Notes under the pieces: generated by a model
Told to the model about the DNA's origin: nothing
Databases searched by the model: none
The model's input: only the letters and a program-made list of their open reading frames with translations
Program-made: the position numbers and the translations under genes
Source of the DNA: Gulosibacter chungangensis
GTDB taxonomy: Bacteria; Actinomycetota; Actinomycetes; Actinomycetales; Microbacteriaceae
Direction of reading: 5' to 3'
Assembly: GCF_008831155.1 (NCBI RefSeq)
Contig: NZ_WBKB01000002.1
Location: 124,001 to 188,000, forward strand
DNA: 64,000 bases
Part shown: positions 55,374 through 63,438 of the stretch, piece after piece
Numbering within the stretch: position 1 is the stretch's first letter
Layout: each line of letters opens with the position of its first letter

Positions 55374-56987
55374 CTAGTGCAGTTCACCGTGGCCGTGGTG
55401 CTTTGCAGCCTCCACTTCGGCCGGGGTAGCACCCTCGACGCGGTCAGCGAAGAACCAGCGCGACAGACGTGAGCGCAGCTTGCCCTTGGTCTTCCCCGTT
55501 TCAGGGTCGATGTATGGCTTGACCGGTGCAAACGTGTCGTAGTTGCTGAGCTCGAACTGCTCGGTCTCGGTAAGCGGCACGTGGATCTCCTGGAATTCAC
55601 CGTGCGGCAGGCGAATAACGCGACCAGATTCGTGACCGTGGAGCGCAACCGCGCGGTCCTGCTTCTGCAACGCAATGCACGCGCGGTGCACCACGAAGAA
55701 GACGATGAACGTACCCGGGATGAGCCAGAACTGCAGGAAGTGAATCACGTGCTCCATCGCGAGCTGGAAGTGCGTCGCAATAAGGTCCGAGGAAGCCGCT
55801 GCCCACATAGTTGCGTAGAAGCTGATCCAAGCAGCACCGAGTGCCGTGCGGAACGGGGCATTGCGCGGACGATCGAGCAGGTGGTGCTCGCGCTTATCAC
55901 CGGTGATCCACGATTCGAGGAACGGGTATACAAACAGGCCGATAACGAAGACACCCATGAGTGCGAACGGCACAAGGATCGCGAGTGAGAGCGTGAAGTT
56001 ACCCAGCGGTACCTCCCACCCTGGCGGGATAAGACGCAGGGCGCCGTCACCGAACCCGATGTACCAGTCAGGCTGCGTACCAGCCGAAACAGGGGAGGGG
56101 TCGAAGGGGCCGTAGTTCCAGACCGGGTTGATTTGGAAGAACGAAGCGATCGTGAAGATCAGACCCATGATGATGAACATGAAGCCGACTGCCTTACCTG
56201 CGAAGACAGGCAGCACAGGGTTTCCGACAACATTGTTCTCGGTCTTACCGGGCCCAGGCCACTGCGTGTGCTTGTGGACGACCATCAGCAGCAAGTGCAT
56301 CGCGAGGAACACGATCAGCAGCGCCGGCAGGATCATGATGTGCAGCGAGTACAGGCGGCCAACAATGTCGGTGCCAGGGAATTCGCCGCCGAACATGAGG
56401 AAGGAGATCCAGGTACCCACGAGCGGAATTGCCAGGATCATGCCGTCAACAATGCGAAGACCGTTACCCGAGAGCAGGTCATCGGGGAGCGAGTAGCCGG
56501 AGAAGCCCTCTAGCATCGCGATGATCCAAAGCACCAGACCGATAATCCAGTTCAGCTCGCGAGGCTTGCGGAAGGCGCCGGTGAAGAACACGCGGGCCAT
56601 GTGGAGCATGATCGATGCCACGAACAGCAGCGCTGCCCAGTGGTGGACCTGACGCATGAGCAGGCCCCCTCGAATATCAAAGGAGATATCGAGGGTTGAG
56701 GCCATGGCGCCGGACATGCCAATACCCTTCAACGGCACGTACTGGCCGTTGTAGGTGGTGTGGGTCATGGTCGGGTCAAAGAAGAACGTCAGGAACGTGC
56801 CCGAGAGCAAGATAGCGATGAAGCTATATAGCGCCACCTCACCCAACATGAATGACCAGTGGTCGGGGAAGATCTTACGGCCGAATTCCTTGACGGCCCC
56901 CGAGATGCTCGTGCGCTCATCGATCCAGACCGAGGCCTTGGCAATGGCGCTGTCTTCTGCGACAGGCGACTTATACGTTGTAGTCAT
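55374..56987 (-). CDS. qcrB: Cytochrome bc1 complex cytochrome b subunit
   Basis: Membrane subunit that oxidises menaquinol and bifurcates electrons through two b hemes. The N-terminal cytochrome b core has heme-ligand histidines in QVHHWAALLFVASIMLHMARVFF and HIMILPALLIVFLAMHLLLMVVHKHTQ, and the Qo site motif is PPGWE-like (LRLIPPGWEV) in place of PEWY. Actinobacterial QcrB also has an extra C-terminal cytoplasmic tail, present here with a His-rich end. I choose ATG 56987, preceded by GGGAG, since the open frame beyond runs into qcrA. It overlaps qcrA by 17 bp. Confidence 0.93.
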   Translation of the reverse strand: MTTTYKSPVAEDSAIAKASVWIDERTSISGAVKEFGRKIFPDHWSFMLGEVALYSFIAILLSGTFLTFFFDPTMTHTTYNGQYVPLKGIGMSGAMASTLDISFDIRGGLLMRQVHHWAALLFVASIMLHMARVFFTGAFRKPRELNWIIGLVLWIIAMLEGFSGYSLPDDLLSGNGLRIVDGMILAIPLVGTWISFLMFGGEFPGTDIVGRLYSLHIMILPALLIVFLAMHLLLMVVHKHTQWPGPGKTENNVVGNPVLPVFAGKAVGFMFIIMGLIFTIASFFQINPVWNYGPFDPSPVSAGTQPDWYIGFGDGALRLIPPGWEVPLGNFTLSLAILVPFALMGVFVIGLFVYPFLESWITGDKREHHLLDRPRNAPFRTALGAAWISFYATMWAAASSDLIATHFQLAMEHVIHFLQFWLIPGTFIVFFVVHRACIALQKQDRAVALHGHESGRVIRLPHGEFQEIHVPLTETEQFELSNYDTFAPVKPYIDPETGKTKGKLRSRLSRWFFADRVEGATPAEVEAAKHHGHGELH

Positions 56988-58053
56988 TACGACGCTCCCA
57001 GAAGGTCGGGCCAACAGGTTCGTGGAAGTCGCTCTGCGCAACAAGATAACCGTCATTGTCGACGGTGATCGGCAGCTGCGGCAGCGGGCGACCGGCCGGT
57101 CCGAAGATGACCTCACAGTGGTTGGTCACGTCGAACTGCGACTGGTGGCAGGGGCAAAGGAGGTGGTGAGTCTGCTGCTCGTAGAGTGCCACGGGGCAAC
57201 CCACGTGCGTGCAGACCTTCGAGTAGGCCACGATGCCGTGATAGGACCAACCCTCGCGCTCCGGACGCTCGTTGAGGCGGTCTTCCGGCAGACGCATGAG
57301 CAATACGACGGCCTTTGCCTTGGCGTTCAGCAGCTCGTCGTGACCGAGGTCATTAAGTCCTTCGGGGATGACGTGGAACGCAGAACCAACGGTGACGTCG
57401 GAAGCCTTGATGGGGGTGCCCGATGGATCGCGAACGAGGCGCACACCCTCATCCCACATGGTCTCGCTGAGGAGCTTGACCGGATGCTCGTTATTTCCGT
57501 TGTAGAGGTCACGCAGCAGCACAATGCCAGGCAGGGGGAGCGCTAGGACTGCAGTAATCAGCGAGTTGCGGAGCAGCTTGCGACGGCTGAACCCTGATTC
57601 TGCGTCCGCCTGAGCAAAGATTTCCCCGACGCGCTTCGCGGTCGCGGGGCTCGCGCCGGTCTTGTGGCGCGCCTCGGACATCTCCTCGTCCTTCATGAGG
57701 TACTTCGCCCAGGCAACCGTGCCGACACCCACGGCCAGCATTGCCAGTGCGATACCGATACCGATGAAGAAGTTATTCCCACGTACGGAAGTGATGTCCT
57801 CACGCGAGATCGGCCAAACGAAGTACGCGACAATCGCGAAGATCGAGGCGACCAATGAGACCCAGAACAGCGCGACGATCCAGCGCTGTGCGTTCTTTTC
57901 CTTATTCGGGTCGCTGTCGGTCACTCGGTGTCCGTGTTCCGGATGACCCGGGTCTTCGAAACTTTCTGCGGCGATAAGCGCCGTTCCGGAGTTCCCCGAG
58001 CGATCGGACGAATTGGCGGTACGGAGCTCCCCGCCGTGTTCGTCTTCAGCCAT
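56971..58053 (-). CDS. qcrA: Cytochrome bc1 complex Rieske iron-sulfur subunit
   Basis: Takes electrons from menaquinol with a high-potential 2Fe-2S cluster. The cluster ligands are in CTHVGCPVAL and CPCHQSQFD. As in other actinobacteria it has three transmembrane helices (about residues 55-78, 90-112 and 165-185) rather than one, and a long polar N-terminus. A twin-arginine-like FSRRKLLRNSLI precedes the third helix, consistent with Tat-assisted folding of the Rieske domain. 360 residues. Confidence 0.94.
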   Translation of the reverse strand: MAEDEHGGELRTANSSDRSGNSGTALIAAESFEDPGHPEHGHRVTDSDPNKEKNAQRWIVALFWVSLVASIFAIVAYFVWPISREDITSVRGNNFFIGIGIALAMLAVGVGTVAWAKYLMKDEEMSEARHKTGASPATAKRVGEIFAQADAESGFSRRKLLRNSLITAVLALPLPGIVLLRDLYNGNNEHPVKLLSETMWDEGVRLVRDPSGTPIKASDVTVGSAFHVIPEGLNDLGHDELLNAKAKAVVLLMRLPEDRLNERPEREGWSYHGIVAYSKVCTHVGCPVALYEQQTHHLLCPCHQSQFDVTNHCEVIFGPAGRPLPQLPITVDNDGYLVAQSDFHEPVGPTFWERRNDYNV

Positions 58054-58107
58054 GGTTGTCCCTTTCTGGGTTGAAATTCGGAGTTAAAATCTTGTGCTTA
58101 GGAAGAG

Positions 58108-58944
58108 TTAGTTCGGGCGGTTGGTGAGCCAAATCGCAAATGCGACTGAACCACCGATGCCGAATACCCAGATAAAGAGACCTTCAGCGACGGGGCCAAC
58201 ACCACCGAGGTTGTAGCCACCGACCATGTTGGTGTTGTCAGTCATCCACACGATTGCTGTGATGATGTCTGCCTTGTCCTGTGCAGTGAGGTTCGTGTCA
58301 CTGAACACAGGCATGTTCTGTGGGCCGGTCTGCATGGCTTCGTAGATGTGGACCGGATCCACAGTCTGCAGCTCGGGAGCGTACTTACCTTCGGTCAGCG
58401 CACCACCGGCGGCAGCAACGTTGTGGCACATGGCGCAGTTGATACGGAAGAGCTCGGCACCGTGCGCGGCATTGCCATCAGCCTGCGTGTACTTGGAGTC
58501 GGGAATCGCGGGGCCAGGGGCGAGTGATGCCACGTAGGCAGCCATCTGCAGCGTCTGTTCTTCGGTGAACTGGTTCTGCTTGGACGGCGCTTGCGGTGCG
58601 TTCTTCTGCATGGGCATACGACCGGTGCCAACCTGGAAGTGGACCGAGGCGGAACCGACACCGATCAAGCTCGGACCGTTGTCGGTACCGACGGCGTCCA
58701 TACCGTGACAGGTGGCGCAGTTTGCGCTGAACAGCGCCTCACCTTCGGCGATGGTCTCGGTGGCGGTCATGTCGACCTCCACGGTGTCTTCAGCAGCATT
58801 CGCAACCAGCGTGTCTACTGCTCCGTAAGCACCACCTGAAAGCAGGAGTCCGACGCCGAGTAGTGCGGCCGTTGCGAGCGGTGTCCGACGTGAGCGTTTG
58901 CGTGACTTCTTCGCAGACGACGGGGACTTCGTGGCAAGTGACAT
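58108..58944 (-). CDS. qcrC: Cytochrome bc1 complex diheme cytochrome c
   Basis: Carries electrons from the Rieske protein directly to CuA of CtaC, replacing a soluble cytochrome c. Two heme-binding sites, CATCHG near residue 76 and CAMCHN near 173, each with a following methionine region. N-terminal transmembrane helix (PLATAALLGVGLLLSGGAYGA) and a C-terminal anchor (GLFIWVFGIGGSVAFAIWLTN). 278 residues. Middle gene of ctaE-qcrC-qcrA-qcrB. Confidence 0.95.
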   Translation of the reverse strand: MSLATKSPSSAKKSRKRSRRTPLATAALLGVGLLLSGGAYGAVDTLVANAAEDTVEVDMTATETIAEGEALFSANCATCHGMDAVGTDNGPSLIGVGSASVHFQVGTGRMPMQKNAPQAPSKQNQFTEEQTLQMAAYVASLAPGPAIPDSKYTQADGNAAHGAELFRINCAMCHNVAAAGGALTEGKYAPELQTVDPVHIYEAMQTGPQNMPVFSDTNLTAQDKADIITAIVWMTDNTNMVGGYNLGGVGPVAEGLFIWVFGIGGSVAFAIWLTNRPN

Positions 58945-58978
58945 TGAAAAAACTCTCTCGACTGGGGCTAATGCGCCG

Positions 58979-59614
58979 TTAGGCGATGAACGGAAGGAGG
59001 TAGATGACGAAGAACAGGCCTACCCAGACCACGTCAACGAAGTGCCAGTAGTAGGAGATGGCCATCGCGCTCTGCATTTCGCGCTGCCCCATCTTCTTTA
59101 CCGCGTACAGACGAGCAATCACCACGAAGAAGGCAAGGATGCCGCCGAGCACGTGGAGGCCGTGGAAGCCAGTCGACATGAAGAACACGCTGGTGTAGGC
59201 GTTCAGGTTGAGGACATAGCCCTCGCTCACGAGGGTTGCGTACTCCCAGACCTGACCGCCCATGAAGATCGAGCCGAGCACTGCCGAGAGGTAGTACCAC
59301 TCAACCGTGCCCCAGCCCTTGCCCTTGATGCGGAAACGCTGGCCGCGTTCGGCAGCCATAACGCCAAGCTGGCAGGTCACCGAACTCGAGACCAGGATGA
59401 GCGTGTTAATGACGGCGAAGGGGATGTTCAAGACATCGTGGCCAGCAGCGAACTGCTCTGGCGCCATCGCGCGGAGCGTGAAGAAGATCGCGAACAGGCC
59501 CGCGAAGAACATCACTTCCGAGCCAAGCCACACGATGGTGCCAATGGCTACGGTGTTTGGACGGTGCACACGAGGTGCCGATGATGCAGGATTTAGGGAA
59601 GTCACAGTTCCCAT
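58979..59614 (-). CDS. ctaE: Cytochrome c oxidase (aa3) subunit III
   Basis: Membrane subunit without metal that stabilises the oxidase and proton uptake. Five hydrophobic segments; HRPNTVAIGTIVWLGSEVMFFAGLFAIFFTLRA near the start, FFMSTGFHGLHVLGGILAFF and SYYWHFVDVVWVGLF at the end are the family motifs. I choose ATG 59614 (211 residues), since the open frame to 59734 would reach into the trpD leader. First gene of the ctaE-qcrCAB operon, divergent from trpD over 128 bp, the same arrangement as in mycobacteria. Confidence 0.93.
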   Translation of the reverse strand: MGTVTSLNPASSAPRVHRPNTVAIGTIVWLGSEVMFFAGLFAIFFTLRAMAPEQFAAGHDVLNIPFAVINTLILVSSSVTCQLGVMAAERGQRFRIKGKGWGTVEWYYLSAVLGSIFMGGQVWEYATLVSEGYVLNLNAYTSVFFMSTGFHGLHVLGGILAFFVVIARLYAVKKMGQREMQSAMAISYYWHFVDVVWVGLFFVIYLLPFIA

Positions 59615-59727
59615 TATGACCGATTTCTCAGGTTCGCAAAGTTTGCGCACCCTGGCGAGTCTCGCTATCGAGAAATTATCGCGCCCGCATCCGAGAAGTC
59701 TCGTTCCACGGGGAGTTAATAGGTGGA

Positions 59728-59742
59728 TATACACTTCTTCCC
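59728..59742 (+). promoter_or_regulatory. Putative leaderless promoter of trpD
   Basis: TATACA/TACACT (59728-59735) ends 7-9 nt before ATG 59743 and no ribosome-binding site intervenes. The transcription start would fall on or next to the ATG. Confidence 0.5.
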
Positions 59743-60813
59743 ATGACGGATCTCCAGACGTGGCCCCAAATGCTCGAATCCCTGCTTGACGGCCTGAATC
59801 TCTCGGTTCGACAGGCTACCTGGGCGATGGAACAAGTCATGCAGGGCAAAGTATCCGAGGCCAAACTTGCGGCGTGGTTAATAGCGTTGCGCGCCAAGGG
59901 AGAAACGGTGGAGGAACTGGTCGGGTTTCGGGATGCCGTGCTCGCCCACGCGCTACCGATCGATATCACTCCGTGGGGCCTAGATATTGTCGGCACCGGT
60001 GGTGACATGATCGGTACGGTGAACGTCTCAACGATGTCGTCGTTTGTGATCGCGGCCGCGGGCGTGCCAGTGATTAAGCACGGCGGACGGGCCGCCTCTG
60101 CGAAGTCCGGTGCCTCAGACGTCCTCACAGCCCTGGGCGCCCATCACAGCTCGGCACCAGCGGCCCTGAAGCAGGTGTTTGAAGAGACCGGCATGACCTT
60201 CCTCTATGCCTCTTTGTTCCATCCCGGTTTTGCTCATGCTGGTGTCGTCCGCAAGGAGCTCGGCGTCTCGACGGTATTCAATTACCTTGGGCCGCTCACG
60301 AACCCGGCGCGCGCGGAGGCCTCTGCAGTCGGCGTCGCTAAGCATGAAGCGATCCCGCTTATTACCGGTGTGTTCCGCACACGTGGTGCGGCGGCGCTCG
60401 TCTTCCGCGGGGATGACGGGCTGGATGAGTTGACAGTGACCGGGTACTCCCACATTTGGGAAGTCGCTCGAGGTGACATTGCGGAGCATGACATCCACCC
60501 GCGAGATCTGGGTTTGGGGACCTATGATCTGGAGGAGCTCTTGGGTGGCACTCCGGAGGAGAACGCTGAGATCGCCCGCGAGACGCTTGCCGGGCGAGGA
60601 AGGAACGCGGTGCGTGACATTGTGCTCCTCAACTCTGCGGCTGGCATGGTTGCCTTTGACCTCGCCAAGGACCCTGATTCGGTCGAACGGCCCATCCGCG
60701 ACCGCCTCGTGGAGAAGATTTCGGTGGCTCGTGAGACGATCGAATCGGGCGCAGCCCTGAAACAAATTGATTGTTTTGTCGCGACGACGAATCGCTTGAA
60801 GTCAGCCGAATAA
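59743..60813 (+). CDS. trpD: Anthranilate phosphoribosyltransferase
   Basis: Second step of tryptophan synthesis, joining anthranilate and PRPP. Glycine-rich PRPP site DIVGTGGDMIGTVNVST near residue 83, KHGGRAASAKSGASDVLTALG, and the N-terminal helical domain with VMQGKVSEAKLAAWLIALRAKGET. LGPLTNPARAE completes the family pattern. 356 residues. It is apart from other trp genes here; the location beside ctaE/qcr is shared with mycobacteria. No attenuator is seen. Confidence 0.94.
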   Translation: MTDLQTWPQMLESLLDGLNLSVRQATWAMEQVMQGKVSEAKLAAWLIALRAKGETVEELVGFRDAVLAHALPIDITPWGLDIVGTGGDMIGTVNVSTMSSFVIAAAGVPVIKHGGRAASAKSGASDVLTALGAHHSSAPAALKQVFEETGMTFLYASLFHPGFAHAGVVRKELGVSTVFNYLGPLTNPARAEASAVGVAKHEAIPLITGVFRTRGAAALVFRGDDGLDELTVTGYSHIWEVARGDIAEHDIHPRDLGLGTYDLEELLGGTPEENAEIARETLAGRGRNAVRDIVLLNSAAGMVAFDLAKDPDSVERPIRDRLVEKISVARETIESGAALKQIDCFVATTNRLKSAE

Positions 60814-60853
60814 TCAACACTGCTCAGACGTAAAAAACGAGAGGGGAACCACT

Positions 60854-61114
60854 ATGTCCGAGGAAATCCGCAGCACCGTGACGTTGGTGAATGAGACCGG
60901 CCTGCACGCGCGCCCCGCAGCCGACTTTGTGAAGACCGCGAGTTCCTTTGACGCGCAAATCAAAGTGAACGGTGTGGATGCAAAGAGCCTGCTCGGAATT
61001 ATGGCAATGGGAGCCAAAAAGGGTACCGAGCTGGAACTCGTCGCCACGGGCGCACAGGCACAGGAAGCAATTGATGGCCTGGTTGCTCTCGTGGAGTCTG
61101 GCTTCTCCGAATAG
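60854..61114 (+). CDS. ptsH: Phosphocarrier protein HPr
   Basis: Small soluble protein of the sugar phosphotransferase system, carrying phosphate from EI to EIIA. NETGLHARPAADFV contains the active histidine (His18), and the regulatory-site serine is in DAKSLLGIMAMG (Ser45). 86 residues. GAGGGG lies upstream of the ATG. EI is not in this window. Confidence 0.93.
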   Translation: MSEEIRSTVTLVNETGLHARPAADFVKTASSFDAQIKVNGVDAKSLLGIMAMGAKKGTELELVATGAQAQEAIDGLVALVESGFSE

Positions 61115-61117
61115 GCA

Positions 61118-61129
61118 TACACTGCTGCA
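61118..61129 (+). promoter_or_regulatory. Putative leaderless promoter of the 169-residue membrane protein gene
   Basis: TACACT at 61118-61123 is 6 nt before ATG 61130. There is no ribosome-binding site in the short interval. Confidence 0.45.
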
Positions 61130-61639
61130 ATGGCCAAATCTCGAGATTCGGATGAATCCGAAACCCGCGTCCTGGCATTGGAATTTCGTACTCCGTTACG
61201 CCAGACAAGTCTCTCGATCATTGGCATTACGTTTGTGGCCTGGGTCGTTTCCTTCTTCCTGTTTGGATATGGAACCGACTTGGGCCGCACCCAAATCCAG
61301 GTTAGCGGCCTAGGCGACGTATTCTTCAGTTGGCTGCTGATTGCGGTGCTCGTTTGTGCGGGTTACGGGCTGGGCTATTTGCTGCTTCGTAAGCTCGCAC
61401 AAGGACAGCGTGCATATCAAGAGCGCGACGTTATTCGTCTGGTGCTCGCCGAATCCTTGGCGACCACCTGCGGCGGTTATGCCGTTGGATTCTTGCCGAT
61501 GACACTGATGGAGAATATGTTTGCGATGCTCGTGTGGTCGTTCGCAATCGGCTTTCTCTTTACCTTCGCAATTCTGATGCCGCGTTATGCCGCCGCGTGG
61601 AAGCGAGCTGTGGCCGAAGGCCGTCAATACTCTGGGTGA
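61130..61639 (+). CDS. Hypothetical membrane protein, four helices
   Basis: 169 residues that I do not recognise. The first 25 are polar, then hydrophobic segments at about 27-48, 64-84, 105-128 and 130-150 are separated by short loops with charged residues (RKLAQGQRAYQERD between the second and third). The C-terminus is basic. It lies 15 bp after ptsH, but carries its own putative promoter. No motif for an enzyme or transporter family is seen. Confidence 0.65.
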   Translation: MAKSRDSDESETRVLALEFRTPLRQTSLSIIGITFVAWVVSFFLFGYGTDLGRTQIQVSGLGDVFFSWLLIAVLVCAGYGLGYLLLRKLAQGQRAYQERDVIRLVLAESLATTCGGYAVGFLPMTLMENMFAMLVWSFAIGFLFTFAILMPRYAAAWKRAVAEGRQYSG

Positions 61640-61765
61640 GTCGGCAGCTTTAAATTAGCTCCCGCATTTCGTTTTTGGGCCAATAAACCATGAACAGCGG
61701 CTAGCCTGGCGTCAATGCGGTCTTCGCATTGCAACGCTGAGTTTCACCGTAAGGGGGAGGACATC

Positions 61766-62047
61766 ATGCAACTGAGCTGGATAAGTTGGATAATCATTGG
61801 TCTGATCGTCGGGCTGATAGCGCAGGCGATTACGAAGGATAAGCGAAAGCACCCGCTGTGGTTGACAGTAATTCTTGGCATCGTCGGCGGGATTGTTGGT
61901 GGCTGGATAGGCGGCTTCATTGTTGGGCCAGAAGCGCTTGAAGGCTTCTTCAATATCTGGGTGTGGCTCTTTGCGCTGGTGGGCGCCGTCATCGTCACCG
62001 CGATTTTCGAGGCAATCACCCGGGGTCGATCCAAATCATCGCGTTGA
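61766..62047 (+). CDS. GlsB/YeaQ/YmgE family small membrane protein
   Basis: 93 residues with three hydrophobic segments (WISWIIIGLIVGLIAQAI, PLWLTVILGIVGGIVGGWIGGFIVG, WVWLFALVGAVIVTAIFEAI) and the glycine-rich repeat typical of the transglycosylase-associated family. The family is linked to stress response in several bacteria; its mechanism is unknown. ATG 61766 is chosen because GGGGGAGG precedes it. A terminator follows. Confidence 0.8.
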   Translation: MQLSWISWIIIGLIVGLIAQAITKDKRKHPLWLTVILGIVGGIVGGWIGGFIVGPEALEGFFNIWVWLFALVGAVIVTAIFEAITRGRSKSSR

Positions 62048-62074
62048 TCGAGGCGGCTTGCCCGCTTCAGCTAG

Positions 62075-62109
62075 TCGGTCGGACCGTGTTGGTCCGGCCG
62101 ATTTCTTTT
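62075..62109 (+). terminator. Intrinsic terminator after the YeaQ-type gene
   Basis: 11-bp stem with one mismatch-type pair (TCGGTCGGACC 62075-62085 with GGTCCGGCCGA 62091-62101), loop GTGTT, followed by TTTCTTTT. Confidence 0.88.
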
Positions 62110-62223
62110 CCTGAAGGCTCTTGAAGCGTGGCAATGTGTTGTGGCTTGCTCAAAGCGTTAACAAAACTGACCGAGTCCACAGTAATGTAGGCGTCGAGAG
62201 TTGGCCGACAAAGGAGTTGTCAC

Positions 62224-63438
62224 ATGTCAGAGGCATTCATTATCGATGGAGTTCGCACGCCAGTGGGGCGCTATGGCGGCGCACTGGCATCCATCCGACC
62301 CGACGATCTGGCCGCACTTGTCATCGGCGAGGTGGTAAAGCGTTCCAAGATCAATCCTGCAGCTGTGGAAGAGGTCATCTTTGGCAACGCCAACGGTGCG
62401 GGCGAGGAAAATCGCAATGTGGCGAGGATGGCCTGGCTCCTTGCTGATTTGCCACGCGAGGTTCCGGGTTATACCGTGAACCGGCTTTGCGCATCCGGGA
62501 TGACCGCGATTATCAGCGCATCCCAAATGATCCGCTCCGGTGACGCGGACATTGTTGTCGTTGGCGGTGTCGAGTCAATGACCCGAGCTCCCTGGGTGGT
62601 CGAAAAGCCCGGGAAAGCTTGGGCGAAACCGGGGGAGTCCTATGACACCTCGATTGGTTGGCGCTTCCCAAATCCGCGCTTCGAGTCGGGTGAATTGTCT
62701 CGAGAAGGAAAAATGACCTACTCGATGCCCGAGACCGCCGAAGAGGTTGCTGAGCGGTTTGAGATTTCTCGGGAGGATGCAGACGCCTTTGCGGTGGAAT
62801 CTCACAAGAAGGCCTTCGCCGCGATAGCAGCCGGGCGTTTCGATCGGGAAATTGTTCCCGTAGATGTTGTTGGTCGCAAGGGCGCGATCACGGTAGTGGA
62901 CACCGATGAGGGGCCACGCGAGGGCACCACGATGGAGGTGCTGGCAAAGCTTCGTCCGGTGGTGAAACAGGGCGGTGTGGTTACGGCGGGTAATTCCTCT
63001 TCGCTTAACGATGGCGCCTCGGCGGTTGTGTTGGCATCCGAGGCGGCGATCAGCAAATACAACCTGGTGCCTCGCGCTCGAGTGGTGCGTGGCGCATCCG
63101 CCGGTGTTGATCCCGAAATCATGGGCATTGGTCCGGTACCGGCTACGCAGAAAGTTCTTGACCGCGCAGGGTGGTCGATTTCCGATCTGGGTGCGGTGGA
63201 GCTCAACGAAGCATTCGCAACCCAGTCACTGGCAACCATCCGCCAGCTTGGTCTCGACCACGAGATCGTAAACCGCAACGGTGGCGCGATCGCCCTCGGG
63301 CACCCGTTGGGTTCCTCCGGTTCACGGATCGCCATCACCCTGCTCAACCGGATGGAACAAGAGGGTGTCGATAAGGGGCTGGCCACAATGTGTGTGGGTG
63401 TCGGACAGGGCACCGCGATTCTGCTGGAGCGTGTGTAG
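62224..63438 (+). CDS. Acetyl-CoA C-acyltransferase (thiolase)
   Basis: Cleaves 3-ketoacyl-CoA to acetyl-CoA, or works in the opposite sense in acetoacetyl-CoA synthesis. The nucleophile is Cys89 in NRLCASGMTAI; the general-base region is NGGAIALGHPLGSSG and the second cysteine lies in MCVGVGQGTA near the end. 404 residues. The FIIDGVRTPVGRYGGAL start is shared by the PcaF/FadA-type thiolases. TAGTG overlap with the next gene, an enoyl-CoA hydratase, supports a degradative beta-oxidation role, possibly in aromatic or fatty acid breakdown. Confidence 0.93.
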   Translation: MSEAFIIDGVRTPVGRYGGALASIRPDDLAALVIGEVVKRSKINPAAVEEVIFGNANGAGEENRNVARMAWLLADLPREVPGYTVNRLCASGMTAIISASQMIRSGDADIVVVGGVESMTRAPWVVEKPGKAWAKPGESYDTSIGWRFPNPRFESGELSREGKMTYSMPETAEEVAERFEISREDADAFAVESHKKAFAAIAAGRFDREIVPVDVVGRKGAITVVDTDEGPREGTTMEVLAKLRPVVKQGGVVTAGNSSSLNDGASAVVLASEAAISKYNLVPRARVVRGASAGVDPEIMGIGPVPATQKVLDRAGWSISDLGAVELNEAFATQSLATIRQLGLDHEIVNRNGGAIALGHPLGSSGSRIAITLLNRMEQEGVDKGLATMCVGVGQGTAILLERV

